Positions 36,542-44,487 of a stretch of 64,000 nucleotides of DNA are shown in pieces. The notes below the pieces were generated by a model. It was given only the letters and a program-made list of their open reading frames with translations. It ran no database searches and was not told where the DNA came from. Each line of letters begins with the position of its first letter. The stretch's first letter is position 1. This stretch comes from Mesorhizobium opportunistum WSM2075 (GTDB lineage: Bacteria; Pseudomonadota; Alphaproteobacteria; Rhizobiales; Rhizobiaceae): contig NC_015675.1 of the NCBI RefSeq assembly GCF_000176035.2, forward strand, positions 4,530,001-4,594,000, read 5' to 3'. The translations under genes were made by a program, and so were the position numbers.

Positions 36542-37168
36542 CTAGGACGTGATCAGAGGGAAACACACACACGCAACCGATCCACGCGGGGTGAATTTCC
36601 ACTGCGCAGAGCCGCCAATTTCCGCCGTCAGCGCGCGTATCAGCCGCCGCCCGCCTTCCTCTGGCCGATGATAGGCCGCGCATCCGTCGTCGCAGACAAC
36701 ACACCAGACGCTGTTGCCACTCCTGTTCAGTGAGACACGGATTGAACCATGTCTATCCCCCAGGCCGTGGCGTGCTGCGTTGCGGACCAACTCGGAGACA
36801 ATCAGACCGACGCGCCAGCAGCGCGCGGCGTCGAGCCGGATTTCGTCCGTTGCCACGGTCAGCTGAATGCTCCGCTCGTCGAGGGAGGCGCGTGAAAGGC
36901 TGTGACACAGCTTCCCAACATGATCACCGAGGTCGATATATTCCTCAGTGATGGGCACGAGAAGCGATTGATGCGCCTCTGCCATCGTCAGCAGACGGTC
37001 CGCTGCGCGCCTTAACGCCGGCGCAGCCTCTCCCACGGAGGCTGCCAGCGACAGAATCGCGATGGCTTCGCCATATTCGTTGATCACCCGATGGCTGATC
37101 TCTTCTATAAGATGCGATGCCAGCGGCTGGCACGATGCGGATGATGGATTCGCGCGTCCTGTTAGCAT
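36542..37168 (-). CDS. HWE/HisKA_2-type histidine kinase
   Basis: A 208-residue kinase of the short HisKA_2 class. The dimerisation helix carries E-I-S-H-R-V-I-N-E-Y-G with the presumed phospho-His, then an HATPase with E-L-V-R-N-A-A-R-H-G and C-D-D-G. No sensor domain or membrane segment. Such kinases in alphaproteobacteria often feed stress regulators. GGAGG lies about eight bases before the ATG at 37168; the GTG at 37234 is an alternative. An operator site lies 101-113 bases upstream, so the island regulator may control this kinase, possibly as feedback. Confidence 0.8.
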   Translation of the reverse strand: MLTGRANPSSASCQPLASHLIEEISHRVINEYGEAIAILSLAASVGEAAPALRRAADRLLTMAEAHQSLLVPITEEYIDLGDHVGKLCHSLSRASLDERSIQLTVATDEIRLDAARCWRVGLIVSELVRNAARHGLGDRHGSIRVSLNRSGNSVWCVVCDDGCAAYHRPEEGGRRLIRALTAEIGGSAQWKFTPRGSVACVCFPLITS

Positions 37169-37268
37169 GACCAGATCCTCCACTAACGCTGCCCCGCCTC
37201 GGGAACGCCGTTCGCGATGTTCCGGAAAAATCACAGCAGATCCCGCCGAAGCATTCTATTGAGCCAAG

Positions 37269-37281
37269 GTGTCGGCAATAC
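37269..37281 (+). promoter_or_regulatory. Island operator site 8 (GTGTCGGCAATAC)
   Basis: Complement of GTATTGCCGACAC, 12 of 13 core matches, with left flank CAAG and right flank CTTTA. About 101 bases upstream of the minus-strand kinase start. Confidence 0.65.
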
Positions 37282-37401
37282 TTTAGGAGATACGCCGCGA
37301 GGATCGGCGCCCCGCGTATTGGCGAGCAGTGCTCGTCCCCGTCAAATATTCTCGGCACTGTGGAGGCGCCACTCGCCTACAAAGGAGCGTAGATCGTCGT
37401 A

Positions 37402-37431
37402 TGAATGCCGATACTAAAGTATATGCGACAC
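37402..37431 (+). promoter_or_regulatory. Island operator sites 9 and 10 (tandem, SDR promoter)
   Basis: Two adjacent imperfect matches: TGAATGCCGATAC at 37402-37414 (10 of 13) and GTATATGCGACAC at 37419-37431 (9 of 13). The second carries the full favoured flanks AAA and CATTG. They end 100 bases upstream of the SDR ATG. Confidence 0.5.
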
Positions 37432-37530
37432 CATTGGACGATGGCGCCTGACCATACTGCACGTACATTTCGTCTTGAACATGACGGGGCGCAGTCCAGT
37501 CGTCAGGGTTCAGTCTCGCTGAGGTCTGTC

Positions 37531-38241
37531 ATGGAAACTGAACAGAAAGTGGTTGTCATCACCGGCGGGTCGCAAGGCATTGGCGCAGCGCTGGTCGAGG
37601 CCTATCTCGGCCGGAATTGCCGCGTCGTCGCTACCTCTCGATCTATCCAACCTTCCGACAGATCGGACTTGCTCACGATCGCGGGCGATATCGGCAACCC
37701 CGCGACAGGGCCAAGGGTGGTCGAGGAAACATTGCAGCGTTTCGGGCGGGTGGACACGCTGATAAACAACGCGGGAGTCTTCCTTGCCAGCAGTTTCACG
37801 AATTACTCGGCAGAGGATTATGCCCGCGCGGTTGCCACCAACCTGACCGGTTTCTTCTTCGCCACACAGGCCGTGATCGCCGCAATGGAACGTCGGGGTA
37901 GCGGCCATGTCGTCAACGTCACAACCAGCTTGGTGAAGCAGGCCAGTTCGAAGGTGCCATCGGTGCTTGCTTCGCTGACAAAGGGCGGAGTTGATGCAGC
38001 TACCCGCAGTCTCGCGATCGAATATGCCCGCAGCGGAATCCGGGTGAACGCCGTGTCTCCTGGCGTCATCAGGACGCCGATGCATGCCCCGGAGACCTAC
38101 GAGAGGCTGGCGGCCTTGCATCCGCTGGGCCGCCTGGGTGAGATTTCCGACATCGTCGGCGCGGTCCTCTACCTGGAGGACGCGTCTTTCGTGACGGGGG
38201 AAACACTTCATGTCGACGGCGGCCAGAGCGCTGGCCACTGA
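37531..38241 (+). CDS. Short-chain dehydrogenase/reductase lacking the canonical Tyr
   Basis: A 236-residue Rossmann protein: nucleotide motif T-G-G-S-Q-G-I-G (11-18), N-N-A-G (79-82), Ser133 in V-T-T-S-L, and Lys151 with S-P-G-V-I-R-T-P-M after it. The usual Tyr-x-x-x-Lys is replaced: position 147 is Ala (L-A-S-L-T-K). So the fold and cofactor site are standard but the catalytic Tyr is absent, which may change or remove reductase activity. The ATG at 37531 matches the family start; the frame is open from 37405. Two operator-like sites lie just upstream. The tautomerase gene follows 24 bases later. Confidence 0.85.
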   Translation: METEQKVVVITGGSQGIGAALVEAYLGRNCRVVATSRSIQPSDRSDLLTIAGDIGNPATGPRVVEETLQRFGRVDTLINNAGVFLASSFTNYSAEDYARAVATNLTGFFFATQAVIAAMERRGSGHVVNVTTSLVKQASSKVPSVLASLTKGGVDAATRSLAIEYARSGIRVNAVSPGVIRTPMHAPETYERLAALHPLGRLGEISDIVGAVLYLEDASFVTGETLHVDGGQSAGH

Positions 38242-38265
38242 GCCATTAGTCAAGGGAGGCTCTTC

Positions 38266-38502
38266 ATGCCTATTGTTACCGTCCAGCTCACGCGCGAGGG
38301 CACCGAGCCCGGTGTGAACCATGTAACTGCGGAGCAGAAAGCAGCCATCTACAAAGGCATGAGCGAGGTGCTGCTCGACGTCCTCGGGAAGCCGCTGGAG
38401 TGGACCTGGGTCGTGTTTGAGGAAGTGGAGATGGAGAATTGGGGTTGGGGCGGGATGCCCGTCGCCGAATACCGCAAGTTGCTGGCCGCGAAGGGCGTTT
38501 GA
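38266..38502 (+). CDS. 4-oxalocrotonate tautomerase-family protein
   Basis: A 78-residue tautomerase beginning M-P-I-V-T-V-Q, so the mature N terminus is the catalytic Pro1. It contains T-A-E-Q-K-A and a C-terminal W-G-W-G-G-M-P segment. The family catalyses keto-enol tautomerisation, dehalogenation or hydration in aromatic and haloalkene degradation. AAGGGAGG precedes the ATG, 24 bases after the SDR stop, so the two are co-transcribed. The combination suggests processing of a keto or enol intermediate. Substrate unknown. Confidence 0.87.
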   Translation: MPIVTVQLTREGTEPGVNHVTAEQKAAIYKGMSEVLLDVLGKPLEWTWVVFEEVEMENWGWGGMPVAEYRKLLAAKGV

Positions 38503-38750
38503 GCCCTCATCGCGTTTCCCGAAAAGCATACTGGGGCTTCGGCCGAGACGGTTTCGTCTCCGACGTCGGCAGCCATGATGTGTGACACCGTCGAGGTGGA
38601 ATTTCCTGTACGTCCCCGGCCCCGGCTGAGAAACGGATCGATACCCAAGGCCAACTTAAAACCCGTGTCGGCGAAGCCATACTAAAACCTGTCGGCGCGG
38701 GCCGTGGCGGCCCGCGAAGACCTCAAGAACTCTCTCAATAGGAGCCGCGG

Positions 38751-39206
38751 ATGGCCGAAGTACGAGTTGAGGATCACATCTATACAATGCCCCCGCAGTA
38801 TGGCTTTACCGTCGCACATTTTCTGACAGTCGCCGACATCGAACGCTCCGCACGATTTTATGAGATGGTCTTCGGAGGCCGCATCCTGAGCCTGGGCGAT
38901 AGCAGTGGCGCGCCGGGATACATCCGGATCGCGAACACGTGGCTTATCGTCAACATCGGCGGCGGCCCCACACCTGACAAACCGTCGGTGACGCTCGGCG
39001 TTCCCCCAGATCCCGATTCGCTCAGCAGCTTCATGAACATCCGCGTTGCTGACATCCACGACTGCTATCGACGCTGGCAAGGCCGGGGCGCTGAGTTCAT
39101 CACGGAGCCGATGGAAAAGTATGGGGAGACTCGCTGCTACATTCGCGATCCAGACGGCTACATCATCGAAGTGGGTCAGAGTAAGCCGCATGTCGTTTAC
39201 GGTTAG
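38751..39206 (+). CDS. VOC-family (glyoxalase-like) protein
   Basis: A 151-residue single VOC domain starting after a lead of about 18 residues (H-F-L-T-V-A-D-I-E-R-S-A-R-F-Y) and ending Y-I-R-D-P-D-G-Y-I-I-E-V-G-Q. Potential metal ligands are His near 21 and the final Glu. TAGGAG lies before the ATG. It is about 250 bases after the tautomerase; the gap includes a degenerate operator-like stretch at 38665-38684 (GTGTCGGCGA then CCATAC). Probably another enzyme of the island pathway. Confidence 0.82.
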   Translation: MAEVRVEDHIYTMPPQYGFTVAHFLTVADIERSARFYEMVFGGRILSLGDSSGAPGYIRIANTWLIVNIGGGPTPDKPSVTLGVPPDPDSLSSFMNIRVADIHDCYRRWQGRGAEFITEPMEKYGETRCYIRDPDGYIIEVGQSKPHVVYG

Positions 39207-39270
39207 TCCTGGAAGCACGCATACCTTCTCCTCGAGCCAGGCCTTGGTCTTGGCTAAGATGCTGAATGGC

Positions 39271-40110
39271 TCATCGCGGAAAATCGGACGGAGCGCCGTT
39301 CGGGAAATATTTTCGGTAGATCGCCTGGAACTTTTCGGTCTGCTTGAACTGCTTCAAAGCGATCGAGAAGGCGTCGATCAGAGCGGGCGAAACGCGCGCC
39401 TTGGTGAAGCAGACATATACATTTTGTTCCGCCACGCCACGGGACAAGATTGGCTCGATCTTTCCGGACAATCTCAATTTTGTAATCTCACTCATCCCGT
39501 AGACGAGGCTCGTGACCGCGTAATCGACACGGCTGGCTGCCAGCATGCGCAAGCTGGCGTCGGTGTCGTTTGTTGGGACCATGTTTTTATGCTCGCGCAA
39601 GAAATTCCACAGCTCGGGCGACACGGTCGGTTGTTCGGACACGCCGGGGATCGGTCTGCGGACGGCGACGGTGTGTCCAATGAGATCGTCAAGCGACGAA
39701 AACTTCAGCCTCCCGATGTCGGCCGTGCGCACGAACAAAACCCACCTATCCCGGATCAGCGGCTCGTTCGGAAAAGAGCAGAACCGCTGTCCCTCGGTGT
39801 GCAACGTGGCGAGCATTCCATCGCGCTCGCCGCGGACTACGCTCATCCAAGCACGCCTGGCGGGGAAGAATTCGAAGGAGACGTCCTGTCCCAAGCCGGC
39901 AAAGACCTGCCTGACGACTTCGACGCCGAATCCGGGCGCCTTGTCGCCGGCTATGCTCTCGAAGGGACCCAAAAAATCATCATTGACGAGCTGCAAACGC
40001 TTCGCCGCGGACGCTGGTTCGCCGAGCGTCCCGGCAACAGCGACAATTCCACACAGTACTCGCCTGAAGCCGGCCCATCTCGCCATTTGTGGGCGTCCCT
40101 TGCATTCCAC
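39271..40110 (-). CDS. Periplasmic solute-binding protein, family 3-like
   Basis: A 279-residue protein with an N-terminal signal peptide (R-R-V-L-C-G-I-V-A-V-A-G ending A-S-A-A). The rest is an SBP family 3 type bilobal domain: G-F-G-V-E-V-V-R-Q-V-F, then L-I-G-H-T-V-A-V-R, and D-Y-A-V-T-S-L-V-Y-G in the second lobe. No permease or ATPase gene is adjacent, so it is an orphan; it could deliver ligand to a distant transporter or signal to the membrane kinase encoded divergently at 40189. The start has alternatives nearby (M-E-C-K or M-A-R-W). Confidence 0.8.
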   Translation of the reverse strand: MECKGRPQMARWAGFRRVLCGIVAVAGTLGEPASAAKRLQLVNDDFLGPFESIAGDKAPGFGVEVVRQVFAGLGQDVSFEFFPARRAWMSVVRGERDGMLATLHTEGQRFCSFPNEPLIRDRWVLFVRTADIGRLKFSSLDDLIGHTVAVRRPIPGVSEQPTVSPELWNFLREHKNMVPTNDTDASLRMLAASRVDYAVTSLVYGMSEITKLRLSGKIEPILSRGVAEQNVYVCFTKARVSPALIDAFSIALKQFKQTEKFQAIYRKYFPNGAPSDFPR

Positions 40111-40188
40111 ATTCGCACCATAGTGTAGGAAGGCGAACTATGCGATGGTACTGGTCTCCATCTCGCGCGGCAGAGCAGTCATGCTAAC

Positions 40189-42105
40189 ATGAATTGTGCG
40201 AGCTTGTCGCCGCAAGGGTGTGTTTTGCAACCTGAATCGACATACGCCAGCACCGGCGGCGGCAAATCCGATCGCGGATCGCCGAAGCTGAGGCGCGGTG
40301 CGTCTGTTTGGCGCTTGTTGCCAGACCCTCTCCGCGGCATAGGGGGGCGCCTGCTTGTTCGCGTCCTAATCTTCAGCTCGGTGATCACGCTTCTTCTGAC
40401 ATTGGCGCAGCTTTACCTCGACTATCGCAGCGACGTCCAAGCAATAGATCAAAAGATGTCTGAGATTGACAGCAGCTACCGGCAAAGTCTCAGCGAAGGG
40501 CTCTGGGAGATGGACGGGCGCCAGCTCCAATTGCAGGTCGAGGGGATTCTCCGGTTGCCTAATATCCACTACGTCGAACTGCGAGAGACCACGGATCAAG
40601 CTGCCCCTCTCGTCGTAACCGCAGGTTCCCACCAACCCAATCCACCCGAGCGGCACGAACTCAAGATTTATTATTCCAAAGGCGACGCCAGGCAGTTGAT
40701 TGGCATCCTCGCGGTCGAAGCCACGTACGATGAAATCTATCGCCAGCTTCTCAACACCGCGGCGACGATCATGGTCGCTCAGGCGATAAAGACGTTCATG
40801 GTTTCCTTTTTCATCCTCCTTACGGTCCACCGGCTGGTCACACGTCACATCACGGCGATAGGAACCTCGCTCAGGGGATATGATCTTCGTGGTTCGCAAG
40901 AACCGCTTCGACTCCAGCGGCGGCCGTCTGGGCCAAGCGATGAGCTTGACTTTCTCGTTGGGGCATTCAACCAGATGTGGACGGGGCTGCAGCAAGCGTA
41001 TGACGACCTGCAGCTTCAGGTTGGATTGCTGCAGCGACTTCCGGTATCCGCCTGGACGCTCAAGCCCGATGGGACACCGGATTTCGTGAACCAAGTCTGG
41101 CTCGAATTTGCGGGCCAGACCCTCGACTTCGCGCGGTCGCATCCCGAGGCCTGGATGACTGCGATCCACCCCGATGATCGGGCGATGGCGGTCAAGAGCT
41201 TTTGGGAGGGGGTTCATTCGGGGCAGGATTTCGCAATGGAAACCCGATCTCTGCGCGCTCGGGACGGGGCATATCGTTGGCATCTCCAACAAGCCGTGGT
41301 CTTGCGCGATCCCGAGGGCAAACTCCTCAGATTCGTCGGTACGACGACCGACATCGACGACCTGAAGCGGGCCGAAGAAGCCTTGCGCCAAGCGCAGGGC
41401 GATCTTGCTCGCATTAATCGGGTGACAACCATGGGAGAGCTGGCAGCATCCCTTGCGCATGAAGTCACTCAACCGATCACCGGTGCGCTCACCAATGCCA
41501 CCGTCTGCCTGCGAGGACTCGATCGAGACCAACCCGATTACGATCAACTGCGCACGGCCGTCAACAGAATGGTAAGAGATGCACAACGTGCCGCCGACAT
41601 TCTGAAACGAATACGCTCACAGTTCGAAAGGGGCAGCCTGGATCGTGAGGTTCTCGATCTAAACGAGATCAATCGAGGAACCGTGGCCCTATTGCGCGAC
41701 CAGGCGGCGCGATACAAGATATCGGTACGAACGGAGCTGGCGACCGATCTTCCTCAGATCGCTGGAGATCGCGTGCAATTGCAGCAGGTCGCAATGAACC
41801 TGATCGTCAACAGCATCGAAGCGATGAAGAACGTCGATGGGGTAAGAGAGATCGTCGTCAAGTCGCAGCGCGTCGACAACCACATACTTGTTTCTGTCAG
41901 CGATACCGGCCCAGGGTTCCCCCAGGACCTCGCGGAACAGATATTCGATCCGTTCTTTACAACAAAGCCAGACGGAACGGGCATGGGCCTTCGGGTAGCC
42001 CGTTCAATCATCGAGTCGCATGGTGGGCGCATGTGGGCGATCGGTTCCCACGGGCGCGGTGCAACCTTTCACCTAAGCCTACCCTTCGCGATTTCAGGTC
42101 AATGA
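40189..42105 (+). CDS. Membrane PAS sensor histidine kinase
   Basis: A 638-residue kinase. The first membrane helix is at about 57-80 (R-V-L-I-F-S-S-V-I-T-L-L), then a periplasmic domain of about 120 residues, a second helix near 200-225, a HAMP-like linker, PAS with R-L-P-V-S-A-W-T, HisKA with S-L-A-H-E-V-T-Q-P-I-T-G and an HATPase with D-T-G-P-G-F and GMGLRVARS. The kinase core is close to those at 2750 and 8364, so all three may feed related receivers. It is divergent from a solute-binding protein gene, with 78 bases between them. No regulator gene is adjacent. A possible half operator is at about 40144-40156 (GATGGTACTGG). Confidence 0.88.
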   Translation: MNCASLSPQGCVLQPESTYASTGGGKSDRGSPKLRRGASVWRLLPDPLRGIGGRLLVRVLIFSSVITLLLTLAQLYLDYRSDVQAIDQKMSEIDSSYRQSLSEGLWEMDGRQLQLQVEGILRLPNIHYVELRETTDQAAPLVVTAGSHQPNPPERHELKIYYSKGDARQLIGILAVEATYDEIYRQLLNTAATIMVAQAIKTFMVSFFILLTVHRLVTRHITAIGTSLRGYDLRGSQEPLRLQRRPSGPSDELDFLVGAFNQMWTGLQQAYDDLQLQVGLLQRLPVSAWTLKPDGTPDFVNQVWLEFAGQTLDFARSHPEAWMTAIHPDDRAMAVKSFWEGVHSGQDFAMETRSLRARDGAYRWHLQQAVVLRDPEGKLLRFVGTTTDIDDLKRAEEALRQAQGDLARINRVTTMGELAASLAHEVTQPITGALTNATVCLRGLDRDQPDYDQLRTAVNRMVRDAQRAADILKRIRSQFERGSLDREVLDLNEINRGTVALLRDQAARYKISVRTELATDLPQIAGDRVQLQQVAMNLIVNSIEAMKNVDGVREIVVKSQRVDNHILVSVSDTGPGFPQDLAEQIFDPFFTTKPDGTGMGLRVARSIIESHGGRMWAIGSHGRGATFHLSLPFAISGQ

Positions 42106-42665
42106 TTAGCCAGCCGGTGTGCAGCGGTTGGAAATGGGTCCGCTTTTTTCCCAAGCTCATTATCATTAGCGTCGGAGGCGGTCTCGCGTCGGGATGCTCG
42201 AAGCCGAGTGTTCACGACAGAACAAACGAGGCGTAGTGTATTGGTCTGCACATCCGAGCCGGCGCACACCTTGGCTTTCAAATCCAGCCGCAATAGACCT
42301 CGGTTGTTTACGAGCCATGTGCTGGACCGACAAACCTCGGCGTTCCGTGGCGTAGTAGCGACGGATAGGGCCGGATATAAATCGGATGATGGACAGGACA
42401 AATAGTTAAGTAAAACAAGATATTTACGGGATAGCTGCGCGCGCTTCTGGAGGAGGTCGGGGTGTCTGGATCCGCTGTGGCGCAACCTTGATCCAAGCAT
42501 CTATGGGGTTCGAGTCGCTAGACCGCTACATCGCAACACCCACTATCGAAGAGGCGTTCTTCTGCTATCGGAGGCACGCCCGACGCGGCCAAGCAGAGGT
42601 CTGAGCCGACTGGCAAGAACAGTAAGCCCGCTGCCTTTCATGGCGGCGGGTTTTTTTGTGGCGGT
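42106..42665. other. Intergenic, terminator only
   Basis: About 560 bases between convergent genes. It ends in a strong hairpin terminator. A 34-codon frame (42502-42606, beginning M-G-F-E-S-L-D) precedes the terminator but has no recognised similarity. Otherwise nothing seen. Confidence 0.5.
42627..42657 (+). terminator. Rho-independent terminator
   Basis: Stem CCCGCTGCC / GGCGGCGGG with one G-T pair and a six-base loop, followed by seven T on the plus strand. It ends plus-strand transcription before the convergent caspase-fold gene. Confidence 0.85.
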
Positions 42666-44342
42666 TTATTTCAAAGACTTGAGTAGGTCGTCGATCGGGA
42701 AGGGGGTTTTGGGTGGGGGCTGCCGAGATGCGGATGCATCGTCCGTAGGTGGCAACACTTGTACAGGCTCGTGAAAGCGATCGGGAATGTCGCCTTCATT
42801 GGAAAGCCGCTCTTGCAACTTCTTTGGCGCATCGGCCGGTTCAGCTGCCATAATGGATAGCTGAGCCCATGCTTGAAGGGCTTCTTGGAAAGTTTCCTCT
42901 GCGCCACTCCCCTTCTCCAGCGTCATCAAGGCCCGCCTTCCGGATTTATAAACTATGGGTATGTCGAACCATTGCTGGCTACGTAGCAAAGTAAGGTTGG
43001 CGTCCTCGTCCGCCTTGGCGTCATTGAGCGCGACAAGAAAGAAGCCGTCCGAGATCTTGGCCGGAATGCCGATTAGCGGGCTGCCAGCATCCTGCTCGGA
43101 GCTTTTCATGGCGACGCGCAAAATGTTGTCGACACCGCCGCCTTCAAACCCGTCAGGAGTCAGGAAGATCATCTCGACTATGTGGCTTGCCGGCAGCGTC
43201 TTGTCCGTGTTGCGGCGGAAGGTCATGCGAAGCCGGAAATTTTTGCCCGGAATGGTCGCCTCCGCGCGGATCGCCGGCTCCCGAGGCAGATCACCACCAG
43301 GCGACTCCTGCACAAGCGACCAGATGACGTTCCCCGGGTCTGCCGAACCCTGTTTGGTGGCGGTGCGCTCTTCATAGAAAATTGCTTTCCCAACGCTCGT
43401 TGCGGAAATTGAAGGCGGGTCGGTTCTGCTGAAGGTAGATATACCTGGAGCAAGTTTGACCTCCGGAGATGGCACAGGAGCGGGAAAGTCTTTCACGGGC
43501 GGCCCTGGGGACTCTTGACGAGAGAAGTAGAATTCGCCAGTGATTGAACTACTATCCCAAGGGACCTGTGCTGATCCGGTTGCCTTGATTACATTTCGCC
43601 TTACCATTTTGAAAACCGACTCGAGGGAAAGCCCAGGAACCGTAATGGCTTCGGCCAACGCCTGACTGTAAGGGCTGTTGCCTCCCTCCTCTCCATCCTG
43701 AGCAATCCTACCCGGGGACGTCGAGTATGCGATATATGTTCCTGCCGGCGCCTCAACGGGCGCAAGTCCTCTGCTGAGCGAGCGAAACGAGCTAGCAAAC
43801 GGATTGCTGCGGCATGCATCTAGAATGACAATGTTTATGCCGGCCTTGGAGTCATTCATCGTCTGCAGAAAGCTGTTTACACGTACAGCCTCGATATCGA
43901 TCTCGTCTTCGTCATCCAAAGCGGCGTCCACCGGTATGAGATAGTTTTCGCCTTGGGCTTGGACACCGTGACCAGCGTAGTAAACGAGACCGACATCCAC
44001 ATTGTCCCGGCGAAGAGCTTTGCCGAAGGCGATCAAAGATCGCTTCATTTGCAGCTGATTTGCGTCCAGAACCAATTCCACCGAGAATCCAACTTGCTCA
44101 AGACTCTTGGCAATCAATGTTGCATCCGCATTCGGATTCTTGAGTGGTTGAACAAACTGATAGGCCGAATTGCCAATCACAAGCGCCAAACGCCTTTCAC
44201 CATGCGCCGAGGTGGGCACACGGTTGATTGGAACGGCAGACCGACTTGCATCGCTTTCTGCCAGCACTTCTCCAGCCGAAAGTGTCCATGCGAGAATGAT
44301 CAGCAGAATTGACGATCGGCCGATTATGAACAATCTACGCAT
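42666..44342 (-). CDS. Caspase-fold (peptidase C14) protein, exported
   Basis: A 558-residue protein. The N terminus has a signal peptide (R-R-L-F-I-I-G, hydrophobic core, V-L-A-E). The caspase domain (about 50-290) opens R-R-L-A-L-V-I-G-N-S-A-Y and carries the dyad His125 (Y-Y-A-G-H-G-V-Q) and Cys177 (L-D-A-C-R-S-N-P-F). A region of about 260 residues follows with proline-rich linkers and no domain I recognise. Rhizobial relatives are common; their substrates are unknown. The ATG at 44342 is chosen because the signal peptide starts there. Neighbour of an HNH nuclease on the same strand, 146 bases apart. Confidence 0.85.
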   Translation of the reverse strand: MRRLFIIGRSSILLIILAWTLSAGEVLAESDASRSAVPINRVPTSAHGERRLALVIGNSAYQFVQPLKNPNADATLIAKSLEQVGFSVELVLDANQLQMKRSLIAFGKALRRDNVDVGLVYYAGHGVQAQGENYLIPVDAALDDEDEIDIEAVRVNSFLQTMNDSKAGINIVILDACRSNPFASSFRSLSRGLAPVEAPAGTYIAYSTSPGRIAQDGEEGGNSPYSQALAEAITVPGLSLESVFKMVRRNVIKATGSAQVPWDSSSITGEFYFSRQESPGPPVKDFPAPVPSPEVKLAPGISTFSRTDPPSISATSVGKAIFYEERTATKQGSADPGNVIWSLVQESPGGDLPREPAIRAEATIPGKNFRLRMTFRRNTDKTLPASHIVEMIFLTPDGFEGGGVDNILRVAMKSSEQDAGSPLIGIPAKISDGFFLVALNDAKADEDANLTLLRSQQWFDIPIVYKSGRRALMTLEKGSGAEETFQEALQAWAQLSIMAAEPADAPKKLQERLSNEGDIPDRFHEPVQVLPPTDDASASRQPPPKTPFPIDDLLKSLK

Positions 44343-44487
44343 CGCGGTGTTACCCAGCCCCGCTGAGATTAGCAGCTTTACACTGCGACAGATATATGGC
44401 CGATCGTAATCGAGGCGTTTTGCGCCGTTGAGCACGGGTTGGATACGTCAACTGCAATCCAAATCACCTTATTTGGTCTGGCATGGA

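Larger units (their letters stand above)
37169..37530. other. Divergent promoter region of kinase and SDR genes
   Basis: About 360 bases with at least three operator-like sites (37269, 37402, 37419), the highest density in the window, between the minus-strand kinase and the plus-strand SDR gene. Confidence 0.6.

Noticed and set aside
38660..38700. GTGTCGGCGAAGCCATAC and a second GTCGGCG as operator sites
   Set aside because: Spacing between the arms does not match the 13-bp core; at best degenerate, so not listed as sites.
42500..42520. GGTTCGAGTC resembling a tRNA T-loop
   Set aside because: The flanking bases do not form a T-stem and no acceptor or anticodon arm can be drawn.
42502..42606. 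A 34-codon frame before the terminator
   Set aside because: Too short, no ribosome site and no recognised similarity; not called as a gene.
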